DNA of 64,000 nt from Kocuria sp. (GTDB lineage: Bacteria; Actinomycetota; Actinomycetes; Actinomycetales; Micrococcaceae). Below the pieces are notes generated by a model. That model saw only the letters and a program-made list of their open reading frames with translations. It was not told the DNA's origin and did no database searches. The stretch spans positions 62,001 through 126,000 of the forward strand of contig NZ_JAUNTS010000002.1 of assembly GCF_030538595.1 (NCBI RefSeq), written 5' to 3'. Positions 1 to 7,296 of the stretch are shown in pieces (within the stretch, counting starts at the first letter, position 1; each line of letters begins with the position of its first letter). Position numbers and translations under genes: made by a program.

Positions 1-822
1 CATGGCGGCAGCCAATACCAGAATGATCAAGGACACTTGTTTCCCCAATCGGTCCAGCTGCCGATTCAGCGGGGTATCCATACTCTCCTGGTCGGCCACC
101 AACTGGGAGATCTTTCCAATCTCCGTGTGGCCACCCGTAGCGACCACCACGCCTGTGGCTGTACCGGTGGTGATCAAGGTGCCGGAGAACAGCATTCCGG
201 ACCGATCACCAAGCTGCGCTTCCACGGATACGGAGCGTTCATCCTTGTCAGTGGCTTCTGATTCACCCGTGAGAGCAGATTCGTCAGCTTTGACATTATT
301 CGCTGCGATGATGCGTAGGTCCGCCGGGATGCGCGCGCCGGGTCCCAGCCGCACTAGGTCACCGGGGACCACTTCCGCCGCATCGACGTGCTCCCACTCC
401 CCATCGCGTTTGACCTGCGCCTCCAGAGATTGCATATCTCGTAGGCTGGCCAGCGCTGAGGCTGCCCGTCCCTCTTGTACGTACCCGATCAGCCCCGTAG
501 CCAGAATGACCACCATGATGACTGTGAAGTCAACCCAATCGCTGGAGACGGCTTTGAGTAGCGCGGCCGCCAACAAGATGTAGATCAATACATCCTGAAA
601 CTGCCGCAAGAATCGACGCCACGCCGGCTCGGACTTCGCCTGCGGGAGCTCGTTGCGTCCGTGGCGTTGTATGCGCTTCTGAACCTGATCGGTTGTCAGG
701 CCACTGTCAGCAGAGTCAAAGGCTTCCAATACTTCGGAGGATGAGGCTGCCCACGGATGCTCAGCTGCGGTTTCAGTACCAGGTGGTGCTGTACCGGGGA
801 CGGGTGGTTCTGTCACGGTCAT
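1..822 (-). CDS. P-type cation-transporting ATPase, N-terminal part (cut by window edge)
   Basis: The minus-strand frame runs without a stop from an ATG at 822 to base 1, so only the first 274 residues are visible. The order fits the calcium/sodium-pump type of P-type ATPase. There is a cation-ATPase N-terminal domain (about residues 22-75), a first membrane pair (about 78-115) and then the actuator domain with the motif LTGES near residue 190, the phosphatase loop of E1-E2 ATPases. Residues 215-240 continue as GDRSGMLFSGT, also typical. The phosphorylation motif DKTGT and the transport helices lie outside the window. The protein would use ATP to move a cation across the membrane; the ion cannot be told from this part. 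The family assignment is strong and the substrate is unknown. It is transcribed away from the ferritin-like gene with a 97-base gap. Confidence 0.9.
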   Translation of the reverse strand, partial: MTVTEPPVPGTAPPGTETAAEHPWAASSSEVLEAFDSADSGLTTDQVQKRIQRHGRNELPQAKSEPAWRRFLRQFQDVLIYILLAAALLKAVSSDWVDFTVIMVVILATGLIGYVQEGRAASALASLRDMQSLEAQVKRDGEWEHVDAAEVVPGDLVRLGPGARIPADLRIIAANNVKADESALTGESEATDKDERSVSVEAQLGDRSGMLFSGTLITTGTATGVVVATGGHTEIGKISQLVADQESMDTPLNRQLDRLGKQVSLIILVLAAAM

Positions 823-919
823 GATCTTCTTCCGTTTCTGGATGGTGGAATGCTTGCAAGGCCATACAGGCCCGGGATTTCACAAAGATGATGGGGATAT
901 GGCGGTGGGTGGGCGGAGA

Positions 920-1708
920 TCACATGGTGACGCCAAGGCGTTTGAAGGCTGATTGAAAGACTGTGAGATCCGTCAGGCCTGGGAGTTTCTGAATCTTCTG
1001 ATCGAGTTTTTCCAGCTCCGGACCTTGACCAGCGAAAAGGTGGGACATCACATGCTGTACTTCTGGTTCCGACATGATCCCCGAGCCCACAGGCTTCCAA
1101 AATCTATTCAGGGCAAAGCGCACGAATGTTCTGGCTTTTTCGGAGGCCTCCAGTCGTTGGCGCGCCTGCGTGGTGTAAAAGGCCACGTGACGGGTCTCCT
1201 GTTGACCGATGCGCCGCAGTAATGCGGACAGCGTAGGGTGCTTGGTCATGGTGGCCAACCGGCGGTAAGCCGCCACTGCGGAAAGTTCATTGGCAGCACC
1301 CCACGTCATATGGACGGCTACAAAGTCCGTTCCGGCCAGGTTGGAGACCACCGAGTGTTTGGCTGGCTGCAGAGCGTGACTCCAGCCAAGCTTCACCCTC
1401 TTGGCTTTCAGCGTGTTGTAGTCCACGGTCACATCGTGTTCAGCCAGAACGGCTGCCAGGGCCTCGCCGTGCCAGAACTCCTCCCGGTTCCACATGGTCA
1501 TGAAGGCGCCGGCGGCTTCCTCCTGATAGGACGGCGTGACCAGGAGGTCGCGCAGATAGCAGGAGGTGTGATACTCGACGTCGCACATGTAGCGCAGGCA
1601 CCGCAACGTCTGGTGATCGAGAGGATCCGTGCGGAAAGTGCGTAGATCAAGGTCATGCCATGTGACACGAGTACTGGTTTCGGCGAATCGTTCAAGGTTA
1701 AAAGCCAA
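920..1708 (-). CDS. Ferritin-like di-iron protein (acyl-ACP desaturase-like fold)
   Basis: The 262-residue protein shows a four-helix di-iron pattern: E45 (DVEYHT), E77-x-x-H80 (REEFWHGEAL), E141 (ANELSA) and E171-x-x-H174 (QQETRHVAFY). This set of four Glu and two His matches the ferritin-like/acyl-ACP desaturase superfamily, so the protein probably binds two irons and activates oxygen. The substrate is unknown. There is no signal peptide or membrane segment, so it is probably cytosolic. I chose the TTG start at 1708 because AGGA lies seven bases upstream and the next in-frame start would cut the first helix. It follows a gene that looks like a degenerate copy of it (1793-2734), 84 bases upstream on the same strand, and a TetR gene is divergent from that pair. 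A role in lipid modification is only an inference. Confidence 0.75.
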   Translation of the reverse strand: MAFNLERFAETSTRVTWHDLDLRTFRTDPLDHQTLRCLRYMCDVEYHTSCYLRDLLVTPSYQEEAAGAFMTMWNREEFWHGEALAAVLAEHDVTVDYNTLKAKRVKLGWSHALQPAKHSVVSNLAGTDFVAVHMTWGAANELSAVAAYRRLATMTKHPTLSALLRRIGQQETRHVAFYTTQARQRLEASEKARTFVRFALNRFWKPVGSGIMSEPEVQHVMSHLFAGQGPELEKLDQKIQKLPGLTDLTVFQSAFKRLGVTM

Positions 1709-1792
1709 AACTACTGTCCTGTCTGGTGGGAAGGGGATGTGTGGGGGCCCAGGTCCGGTCTGAAGCGGTGTCAGGGGTGGGCCGCGTGCGAT

Positions 1793-2734
1793 TCATGACG
1801 CCCGTTCGGAGTGAGGATTCACGTGCCGTCTGACCAGTGCGGTTGCCGGTGAACGGCGAGATCGTAGGTTCTGGGTCACGGAGAGTTCGGCGCGCAGAAG
1901 GTGTCGCCGGGCCTCCTGCGGGCCAAACAGTGCGGTGATGGCCTGGGTTTCGCCGGCGATTGGTAATCCATTGCGCAACAACGGCCGCCAGGGCCAACGC
2001 AGGTGTAGATCCGCCGAGGTGCGTTCGGCACGTGAACGCTGGATACGCGCCGTCGCCTCAGCGGCAAAGAACTGAAAGGCGATCTCTTGGCGATCACAAA
2101 CCTGCTGCAAGGGTGTACGGGCCGCGGTCGGCAGCTGCAGCAGCGCGGAGTGCGTGGCCGTAGTGAGAAGTGCCTGATTCACGGCCATGCGTGCCATGTG
2201 CCCGGCAGTGATGGGTTCACCAACCAGCGTTCCCGTCACGGAGCCCGCAAGCGGCAGGATTCTGGCGTTATAGGCGGAGGCCAAGCGATGCTGCACCGGA
2301 TGGCGCGAAGCAGCAGGTAGTTTCGCTGCCGGAGCGGAGGCCAGTTCCAATAGGTCGCGCAGGGCACGGGTGCTCCAATATCTCTCGACCGCCCAGGTGG
2401 CCAGGAAAGCCGTGATACGGGCTTCGTGACCCGTCCAGGAAGTGAGCATGGCGCGCATGTCGTCCAGTTCGGTGGCCAAAACCTCTCTGAGGTAACGCAA
2501 CATGAGGACCTGTTGAGGGTTCAACACAAGGTCTGGGGCTTCAACGGCGATCGGCTGCGGTTCAGCTTGGGTGTACGCGGCGACGTCGAAATCCGTGGTC
2601 AAGACAGTCAAGTTGTGGCGTGTTGGGCGCAGCTGTTCTGCTGATCGTTCGCGTGGGCGCAAGATGGCCAAGGTGGCTCCCTGGGGCAGTGCCGTGCAGT
2701 TGAGCGGGGATCTGTGTTCGGATACATGTGCCAC
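1793..2734 (-). CDS. Probable ferritin-like paralogue lacking most iron ligands; unknown function
   Basis: About 313 residues, not recognised as a named family. By eye it aligns with the neighbouring di-iron protein: LRYLREVLATELDD corresponds to LRCLRYMCDVEYHT and WAVERYWSTRAL to WNREEFWHGEAL. A later stretch, CDRQEIAFQFF, corresponds to GQQETRHVAFY. Only the first Glu of the six metal ligands is kept; the ExxH of helix 2 becomes RxxS, the helix 3 Glu becomes Gln and the ExxH of helix 4 becomes QxxA. The frame opens at a TTG at 2761, but a minus-strand -10 hexamer TAGAAT lies at 2740-2745, inside that extension. I therefore prefer the GTG at 2734, which would be read from an essentially leaderless message. 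The pairing suggests a non-catalytic partner of the 920-1708 protein, which is inference. Confidence 0.6.
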   Translation of the reverse strand: MAHVSEHRSPLNCTALPQGATLAILRPRERSAEQLRPTRHNLTVLTTDFDVAAYTQAEPQPIAVEAPDLVLNPQQVLMLRYLREVLATELDDMRAMLTSWTGHEARITAFLATWAVERYWSTRALRDLLELASAPAAKLPAASRHPVQHRLASAYNARILPLAGSVTGTLVGEPITAGHMARMAVNQALLTTATHSALLQLPTAARTPLQQVCDRQEIAFQFFAAEATARIQRSRAERTSADLHLRWPWRPLLRNGLPIAGETQAITALFGPQEARRHLLRAELSVTQNLRSRRSPATALVRRHVNPHSERAS

Positions 2735-2736
2735 AA

Positions 2737-2745
2737 TAAATTCTA
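2737..2745. promoter_or_regulatory. Overlapping divergent -10 elements between the ferritin-like paralogue and tetR
   Basis: The plus strand carries TAAATT (2737-2742) and the minus strand TAGAAT (2740-2745). Both fit the actinobacterial TANNNT pattern. They overlap, so the TetR gene and the minus-strand gene would be read from back-to-back promoters. No convincing -35 or perfect operator palindrome was seen. Confidence 0.4.
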
Positions 2746-2779
2746 CAGGTGGTGAATTCAACCGCTGAGTGTCGAGGAA

Positions 2780-3439
2780 GTGGTGATTTCAGTGACAGAC
2801 AGTCCCAAAAGGGCGGGCCGACGGCCTGGCCCTACGCAGACCCGGGAGTTGCTCCTACGGGTGGCTCAGAAACAGTTTGCGGTGCACGGCTACTCCACCA
2901 CTTCCGTGCGGGCCATCACCTCAGAGGCTGGAGTGGATGCGGCCATGGTCAGACATCACTTCGGTGGCAAGAAACAGCTCTATCGTGAGGCCGTTCTGGC
3001 TGAGGTCGAGGCAACAATTGATGCGTTGATTGCTTCCCTCCAAGGCCGGTTGGGCGCGTCACCACGCCCAGCTCTGGAGGTGGTCAGGGGGTATTTCGAC
3101 CTGTGGGAAGCTGCTGATTCTGCGCAGACATTCTCGGCGGTGCTGCGCAGCGCCTGGGAGGACGACGACAGTCGACGCGCCCTGGTGGACCTGCAGGCAA
3201 CCAAGATCAGCGGCGCTTTGGCTTCTTTGGGATGGGATGCTGTTCCCCGCCCCATATTCACCGTGGCCATGTCCCAGTTATTGGGTGTGGCATTGACCCG
3301 CTACGTGATTCAGATGGAGCCCGTGGCTGAGTTGGATCGCACAGCCTTGGACCAGCTGTGTGCCGTGACCATGGAAAGCCTCATCGGGCCGTATCTTTCG
3401 GGCAGTGCTGGCCACCTCAGATCCACCAGCTCCACATGA
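2780..3439 (+). CDS. TetR-family transcriptional regulator
   Basis: The protein of up to 219 residues has an N-terminal TetR DNA-binding domain. Residues about 20-65 read TRELLLRVAQKQFAVHGYSTTSVRAI and then VRHHFGGKKQLY, the usual helix-turn-helix and its FG-x-K-x-x-LY ending. The C-terminal ligand-binding half (about 70-205) has no recognisable specificity. GTG codons at 2780, 2783 and 2792 are all possible starts; GAGGAAG at 2774-2780 gives workable spacing only to the last. The gene is divergent from the ferritin-like pair and its promoter overlaps theirs. It therefore most likely controls that pair and itself, but this is inferred from layout only. Its 3' end overlaps the convergent PAP2-like gene by 23 bases. 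Confidence 0.85.
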   Translation: MVISVTDSPKRAGRRPGPTQTRELLLRVAQKQFAVHGYSTTSVRAITSEAGVDAAMVRHHFGGKKQLYREAVLAEVEATIDALIASLQGRLGASPRPALEVVRGYFDLWEAADSAQTFSAVLRSAWEDDDSRRALVDLQATKISGALASLGWDAVPRPIFTVAMSQLLGVALTRYVIQMEPVAELDRTALDQLCAVTMESLIGPYLSGSAGHLRSTSST

Positions 3440-4082
3440 GGCCGTAGAACCCGCCGATCAGCACACCAATCCAGATTCCCACCACCGTCTGCCAGTAGGT
3501 GTGATCTGCGGTGCGCAGCCGGGACCATGCCACCGCCACCGGGATCACCCAGGTGAAGAACACCAGCCAGCCTCCCAACAGCACGGGGACGGCCACGGCA
3601 AAGGTGGCCGCCATGGCGGTGTGCGCGGAAACCTTCCACACCAGAGTGATCACCATGAGCGTGACCACTCCCAACAGCAAGAACATGGCAGTCAGAGTCA
3701 CGGACAGGGGAATCCCGAGCGCCGAACCGTAGGTCAGTTGCGCCACAAGCACCGCCACGATGAGCACGCATACCCCGCCGTACACCGGAAAACGGTGGGC
3801 CCGATTACGCACATACCGCGAATCCACCACGCCGCGGTGAGACAGATAAATCAACACCGCCATGGGCACCCCCAGCAGGAGCACAGCCGTGCCAGCCGCC
3901 CACCAGAACCCCCAAACACCACTGTCCACGCTGCCTGCCACCACCAGTACCGCACTGGCCAGGATCGACGGAGACAGCACCGCCGCCACCACCCGCGCCA
4001 CCCCGTCCCGACGCCGGGTGTGGGCGCTCGCGGGCTGAGCCGTGTGCGAATCGCTGGAGGTGGTGAGGGCTGCGCCTGTCAT
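3417..4082 (-). CDS. PAP2-like integral membrane protein
   Basis: The 221-residue protein has about six hydrophobic segments after a 30-residue charged N-terminus. It keeps the outline of the PAP2 lipid-phosphatase family. A basic stretch RNRAHRFP sits where the first motif belongs, VSAHT replaces the second motif (PSGH) and [12 protein letters not shown] matches the third motif SRx5Hx3D, except that the final Asp is Gln. The catalytic His pair is therefore kept but the charge-relay Asp is not. It may be a phosphatase of reduced or altered activity, or a transport-type relative. It faces tetR tail-to-tail with a 23-base overlap and is divergent from dtd. Confidence 0.6.
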   Translation of the reverse strand: MTGAALTTSSDSHTAQPASAHTRRRDGVARVVAAVLSPSILASAVLVVAGSVDSGVWGFWWAAGTAVLLLGVPMAVLIYLSHRGVVDSRYVRNRAHRFPVYGGVCVLIVAVLVAQLTYGSALGIPLSVTLTAMFLLLGVVTLMVITLVWKVSAHTAMAATFAVAVPVLLGGWLVFFTWVIPVAVAWSRLRTADHTYWQTVVGIWIGVLIGGFYGLMWSWWI

Positions 4083-4153
4083 ACCAGGATCGTAGGTACT
4101 TGTTGGCCCCTAATCACCTGCAACGTGCCCGCGAGCATGATGAACTTGCTCCT

Positions 4154-4651
4154 GTGCGTGTTCTTCTTCAGCGAGCCAGCTCCGCCAGCGTCACCGTGAC
4201 CGACCCGGACGGCACTCAGCGGGTCACCGGGAGGCTGAGCCGCCCCGGTCTGGTGGCTTTGGTGGGCGTCACTCACAACGACGACGCCGCCACCGCTCAC
4301 CTTTTGGCCGACAAAACCGCGCGATTGCGCATTCTCAGCGGCATGAATCCCAACGGTGAATGGATCGCGGAGGCATCGTGCGTGGACCTTGCAGCGCCAG
4401 TACTGGTGGTCAGTCAGTTCACGCTGTATGCGGATTGCCGTCGGGGTCGTCGCCCGTCCTGGTCCGCGGCAGCCCCGGGGCCCGTGTCCGAGCCGCTGGT
4501 TGCTGAGTTCGTGAGTGCTTTGAAGGACTTGGGAGTATCCGTGCAGACGGGTGAATTTGGCGCGGACATGCAGGTCAGTTTGGTCAACGATGGTCCCGTG
4601 ACGGTGCTGCTGGATTCTGCGGAGCTCCAGCGTCCGCGGCGTTCCCCGTGA
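4154..4651 (+). CDS. dtd: D-aminoacyl-tRNA deacylase
   Basis: Dtd hydrolyses D-amino acids, and mischarged glycine, from tRNA in the cytosol. The family signatures are clear: the start [15 protein letters not shown], the central [17 protein letters not shown] (from about residue 87) and the C-terminal [16 protein letters not shown] loop. From the GTG at 4154 the protein has 165 residues, slightly longer than the usual 145-155 because of a short C-terminal tail. The open frame extends upstream to a TTG at 4100, but those 18 residues are not family-like. I prefer 4154, although no good ribosome binding site precedes it. The stop codon is followed directly by a two-unit 20-nt repeat. Confidence 0.93.
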   Translation: MRVLLQRASSASVTVTDPDGTQRVTGRLSRPGLVALVGVTHNDDAATAHLLADKTARLRILSGMNPNGEWIAEASCVDLAAPVLVVSQFTLYADCRRGRRPSWSAAAPGPVSEPLVAEFVSALKDLGVSVQTGEFGADMQVSLVNDGPVTVLLDSAELQRPRRSP

Positions 4652-4655
4652 GTGG

Positions 4656-4695
4656 TGGACGTTCCAGCGAATGACTGGACGTTCTGATTGATCCT
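4656..4695 (+). repeat. Two-unit degenerate 20-nt tandem repeat after dtd
   Basis: Two adjacent 20-nt units both begin TGGACGTTC (4656 and 4676) and start five bases after the dtd stop codon. The second halves of the units differ. The period matches the repeats near 13.7, 15.2, 37.4 and 53.2 kb. Confidence 0.5.
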
Positions 4696-4753
4696 CCTGT
4701 GTGCCAGGAGATTGCTGGATACGCTGTCGGAGGCAACCAGTAGCCTGGAGAGC

Positions 4754-6190
4754 GTGAGCAGTTCCCTTTTTGATGTCTCCCCGGACAATGAATCTTCGGG
4801 TTTCGCCCCGGAAGGCCGTGTGACCACCTCACCGCGGGCCACCGCGCCGCTGGCAGTCCGGATGCGTCCCCGTAGTTTGGATGAGGTGGTGGGCCAGAAG
4901 CATCTGCTCAAAGCAGGCTCCCCGTTACAGGTCTTGGCGGGCGCAGATCGGGGCCCAGCCGGGCCCAGCTCCATCATGTTGTGGGGTCCGCCGGGGACGG
5001 GCAAAACCACCATTGCCCACGTCATCGCCAGGGGCGCTCATCGGAAGTTCGTGGAACTCTCCGCCATCACCGCAGGCGTCAAGGACGTTCGCGCCGTGAT
5101 GGATCAAGCCCTGACGGACCGTGATCTGCACGGGCGGACCACCGTGCTGTTCCTTGATGAAATTCACCGTTTCACCAAGGCACAGCAGGACGCCCTGCTG
5201 CCAGGTGTGGAGAACCGCTGGGTGGTTCTGGTGGCCGCCACCACGGAGAACCCATCGTTTTCCGTGATCGCACCGCTGCTCTCCCGATCTTTGCTGCTGA
5301 CTCTCCAGCCGCTGGAACCGGAAGACATTGGGGAACTGGTGGACCGCGCCGTCGTCGATCCGCGGGGGTTGAACGGGGAGGTGCGGTTGGACCCGCAGGC
5401 CCGGGCGCACCTGCTGGAGCTGTGCGGTGGGGACGCCCGGAAAGCGCTGACCGGTTTGGAGGCAGCCGCGGCAGTTGCACTCTCCGCGGTGGTGGAGGCG
5501 GACGAGTCTGACGGGGACCGTGATTCAGAGGCGGCCGACACCCCGTTGATCACGGTGGAGCACACCACAGAAGCCATGGACCGTGCGGTGTTGCGTTATG
5601 ACCGGGACGGAGACCAGCATTACGACGTCATTTCAGCCTTCATCAAATCCATCCGCGGGTCCGATGTGGATGCTGCACTCCACTACCTGGCCCGCATGAT
5701 CGAGGCCGGGGAGGATCCCCGCTTCATTGCGCGGCGACTGATCATTTCCGCCTCCGAAGACATTGGAACGGCTGATCCCACGGCTCTGCACACCGCTGTG
5801 GCGGCGGCCCAGGCGGTGCAGTTGATCGGGATGCCGGAGGGCCGTATTCCGCTGGCACAGGCAACCACTCTGTTGGCCACGGCCCCCAAGTCCAATGCCT
5901 CCTACAGCGCGATAGACCAGGCCATTGCGGATGTCCGGGCGGGCAAAGCAGGCCCCGTGCCCTTGCATCTGCGCGATGCCCATTACAAGGGTGCGCAGAA
6001 GCTGGGGCACGGCAAAGGCTACGTGTACGCCCATGGCGCTCCCAACGCGGTGGCCCCCCAGCAGTACCCGCCGGATGAGCTGGTGGGCCTGGACTACTAC
6101 CGTCCCACCGCCTACGGGCATGACCGGGAACTGGCCACTCGCGTGGACAAGTTGCGCCAGATTGTGCGCGGCGGCAAGAACAAGAAGTAG
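4754..6190 (+). CDS. rarA: Replication-associated recombination protein A (AAA+ ATPase RarA/MgsA)
   Basis: RarA is a clamp-loader-like AAA+ ATPase that acts at stalled replication forks. From the GTG at 4754 the protein has 478 residues. Features in order: the RarA start [16 protein letters not shown] (about 33-48), Walker [10 protein letters not shown] (about 78), Walker [10 protein letters not shown] (about 132), sensor motif TTENPSF and the C-terminal tetramerisation/MgsA region ending in [20 protein letters not shown]. The frame is open from a TTG at 4688, but the first 22 residues are unlike the family. The GTG at 4754 begins VSSSLFD, a normal actinobacterial start, and has GGAG just upstream. 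An insert rich in Asp and Glu lies between the AAA domain and the lid (about residue 265). Confidence 0.95.
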   Translation: MSSSLFDVSPDNESSGFAPEGRVTTSPRATAPLAVRMRPRSLDEVVGQKHLLKAGSPLQVLAGADRGPAGPSSIMLWGPPGTGKTTIAHVIARGAHRKFVELSAITAGVKDVRAVMDQALTDRDLHGRTTVLFLDEIHRFTKAQQDALLPGVENRWVVLVAATTENPSFSVIAPLLSRSLLLTLQPLEPEDIGELVDRAVVDPRGLNGEVRLDPQARAHLLELCGGDARKALTGLEAAAAVALSAVVEADESDGDRDSEAADTPLITVEHTTEAMDRAVLRYDRDGDQHYDVISAFIKSIRGSDVDAALHYLARMIEAGEDPRFIARRLIISASEDIGTADPTALHTAVAAAQAVQLIGMPEGRIPLAQATTLLATAPKSNASYSAIDQAIADVRAGKAGPVPLHLRDAHYKGAQKLGHGKGYVYAHGAPNAVAPQQYPPDELVGLDYYRPTAYGHDRELATRVDKLRQIVRGGKNKK

Positions 6191-6212
6191 CCGGGGCGCG
6201 GACAAGGGGACG

Positions 6213-7178
6213 TCAAGGGTTGTGGCTGCCCTCGATGTAGCTCACCACCTGCGCTGCGGTACGGTCGTCGATCACCAAATCCGTGACCGCACCGGAGCGC
6301 AGTGCCCCCACAATGCCCCGGACCTTGTGTTGACCGGAGACCACACACAATCGCCGGGGGAGACGGGACAGATCTGACGGAGTGGGACCGGAGGCGCGCC
6401 GGTTGAGCGTGATGTCCGCGTAGCTTCCGTCCTCGCGGATGAAAACCGTGCACATGTCTCCCACCACCCGATTCTGGTTCAAACTGCGTAGCGCCTCCTG
6501 GGTGAGGTGGCCTTCCGAATACACCTGGGAGAGCACTGGACCGTGGAAGGCCCCCACGCTGAACACCGCGATGTCCACCGCCGCGCGTACCGCCAAAATC
6601 CGCCGCACGGAAGACTCCTGCCACAGCAGAGTCCTGGTTTGTTCGTGATCAAAGAATGCCGGTGTGGGGAACGGGTAGAGCTCCGCGTTGAAGGCCCGTG
6701 CCATGGTGGCCAGCACCGGAGTGGAGGAACCCACCCCCGTGGATCGGGGGCCGGCGGCTCCGTTGAGCTGGACCACGGTGACATCGCGCAGATCCATGCG
6801 GTGCAGGTGGGAGGCCATCATGGAGGTGGTGGCACCCCAAGCCACACCCACCACAGACCCGTTGGTCACCCATCCGTTGAGCACATTGGCCGCGTAGCGT
6901 GTTGCAGCCTCCAGCCGTTGAGCCGCGTGGGCTGAGCGCGGTGTTCCGGCAATGTGCGTGGCGACTCCAAAAAGTTCGTTCATGCGGCGTGAGAGTCGGT
7001 CGGATGGTTTGTCCGGCATCCGCAGGGAAACGGTCACAATGCCGCGTTCTTTGGCCTCAGCCAGCATGCGGGAAACCGTTGACCTGGAGACTTGTAAACG
7101 CTCGGCCACCGTTCCCATGGTCATGCCCTGCACAAAGTAGAGCTCTGCTGCCTGGTATAGCACTGAATCGTCGTGCAC
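6213..7178 (-). CDS. SorC/DeoR-type sugar-binding transcriptional regulator
   Basis: The 321-residue protein has an N-terminal helix-turn-helix (about 15-50: QGMTMGTVAERLQVSRSTVSRMLAEA) and a SorC-type sugar-phosphate-binding domain (about 60-315) with the typical VGVAWGATTSMMA and CVVSGQHKVRGIVGALRSG segments. The start is the GTG at 7178, with GGAGAAGG immediately upstream; further upstream codons would run through the promoter. It is divergent from glpD-glpF-glpK and the gap holds a perfect palindrome. It therefore probably controls glycerol metabolism in response to a phosphorylated triose or glycerol derivative. The family call is firm and the target is inferred from position. Its 3' end faces rarA with a 22-base gap. 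Confidence 0.88.
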   Translation of the reverse strand: MHDDSVLYQAAELYFVQGMTMGTVAERLQVSRSTVSRMLAEAKERGIVTVSLRMPDKPSDRLSRRMNELFGVATHIAGTPRSAHAAQRLEAATRYAANVLNGWVTNGSVVGVAWGATTSMMASHLHRMDLRDVTVVQLNGAAGPRSTGVGSSTPVLATMARAFNAELYPFPTPAFFDHEQTRTLLWQESSVRRILAVRAAVDIAVFSVGAFHGPVLSQVYSEGHLTQEALRSLNQNRVVGDMCTVFIREDGSYADITLNRRASGPTPSDLSRLPRRLCVVSGQHKVRGIVGALRSGAVTDLVIDDRTAAQVVSYIEGSHNP

Positions 7179-7194
7179 TGCCTTCTCCCCTCGG

Positions 7195-7230
7195 TGCACG
7201 TTTGTGCATTGAAGTTGAGCATACGTGCAT
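7195..7230. promoter_or_regulatory. Candidate operator of the SorC-type regulator in the divergent glp region
   Basis: A perfect inverted repeat TGCAC-GTTT-GTGCA spans 7195-7208, and a third GTGCAT half-site lies at 7225-7230. They sit between the regulator start (7178) and glpD. A site here could control both directions. Confidence 0.5.
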
Positions 7231-7296
7231 TTGGGCTGCATGGTGTGACGCAGGACGCATTCAAACGGCACAACACGCACAATGATTGAGGCTTTC

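Noticed and set aside
2-583. 193-codon plus-strand frame at the left edge
   Set aside because: The minus strand here encodes a clear P-type ATPase with the LTGES motif.
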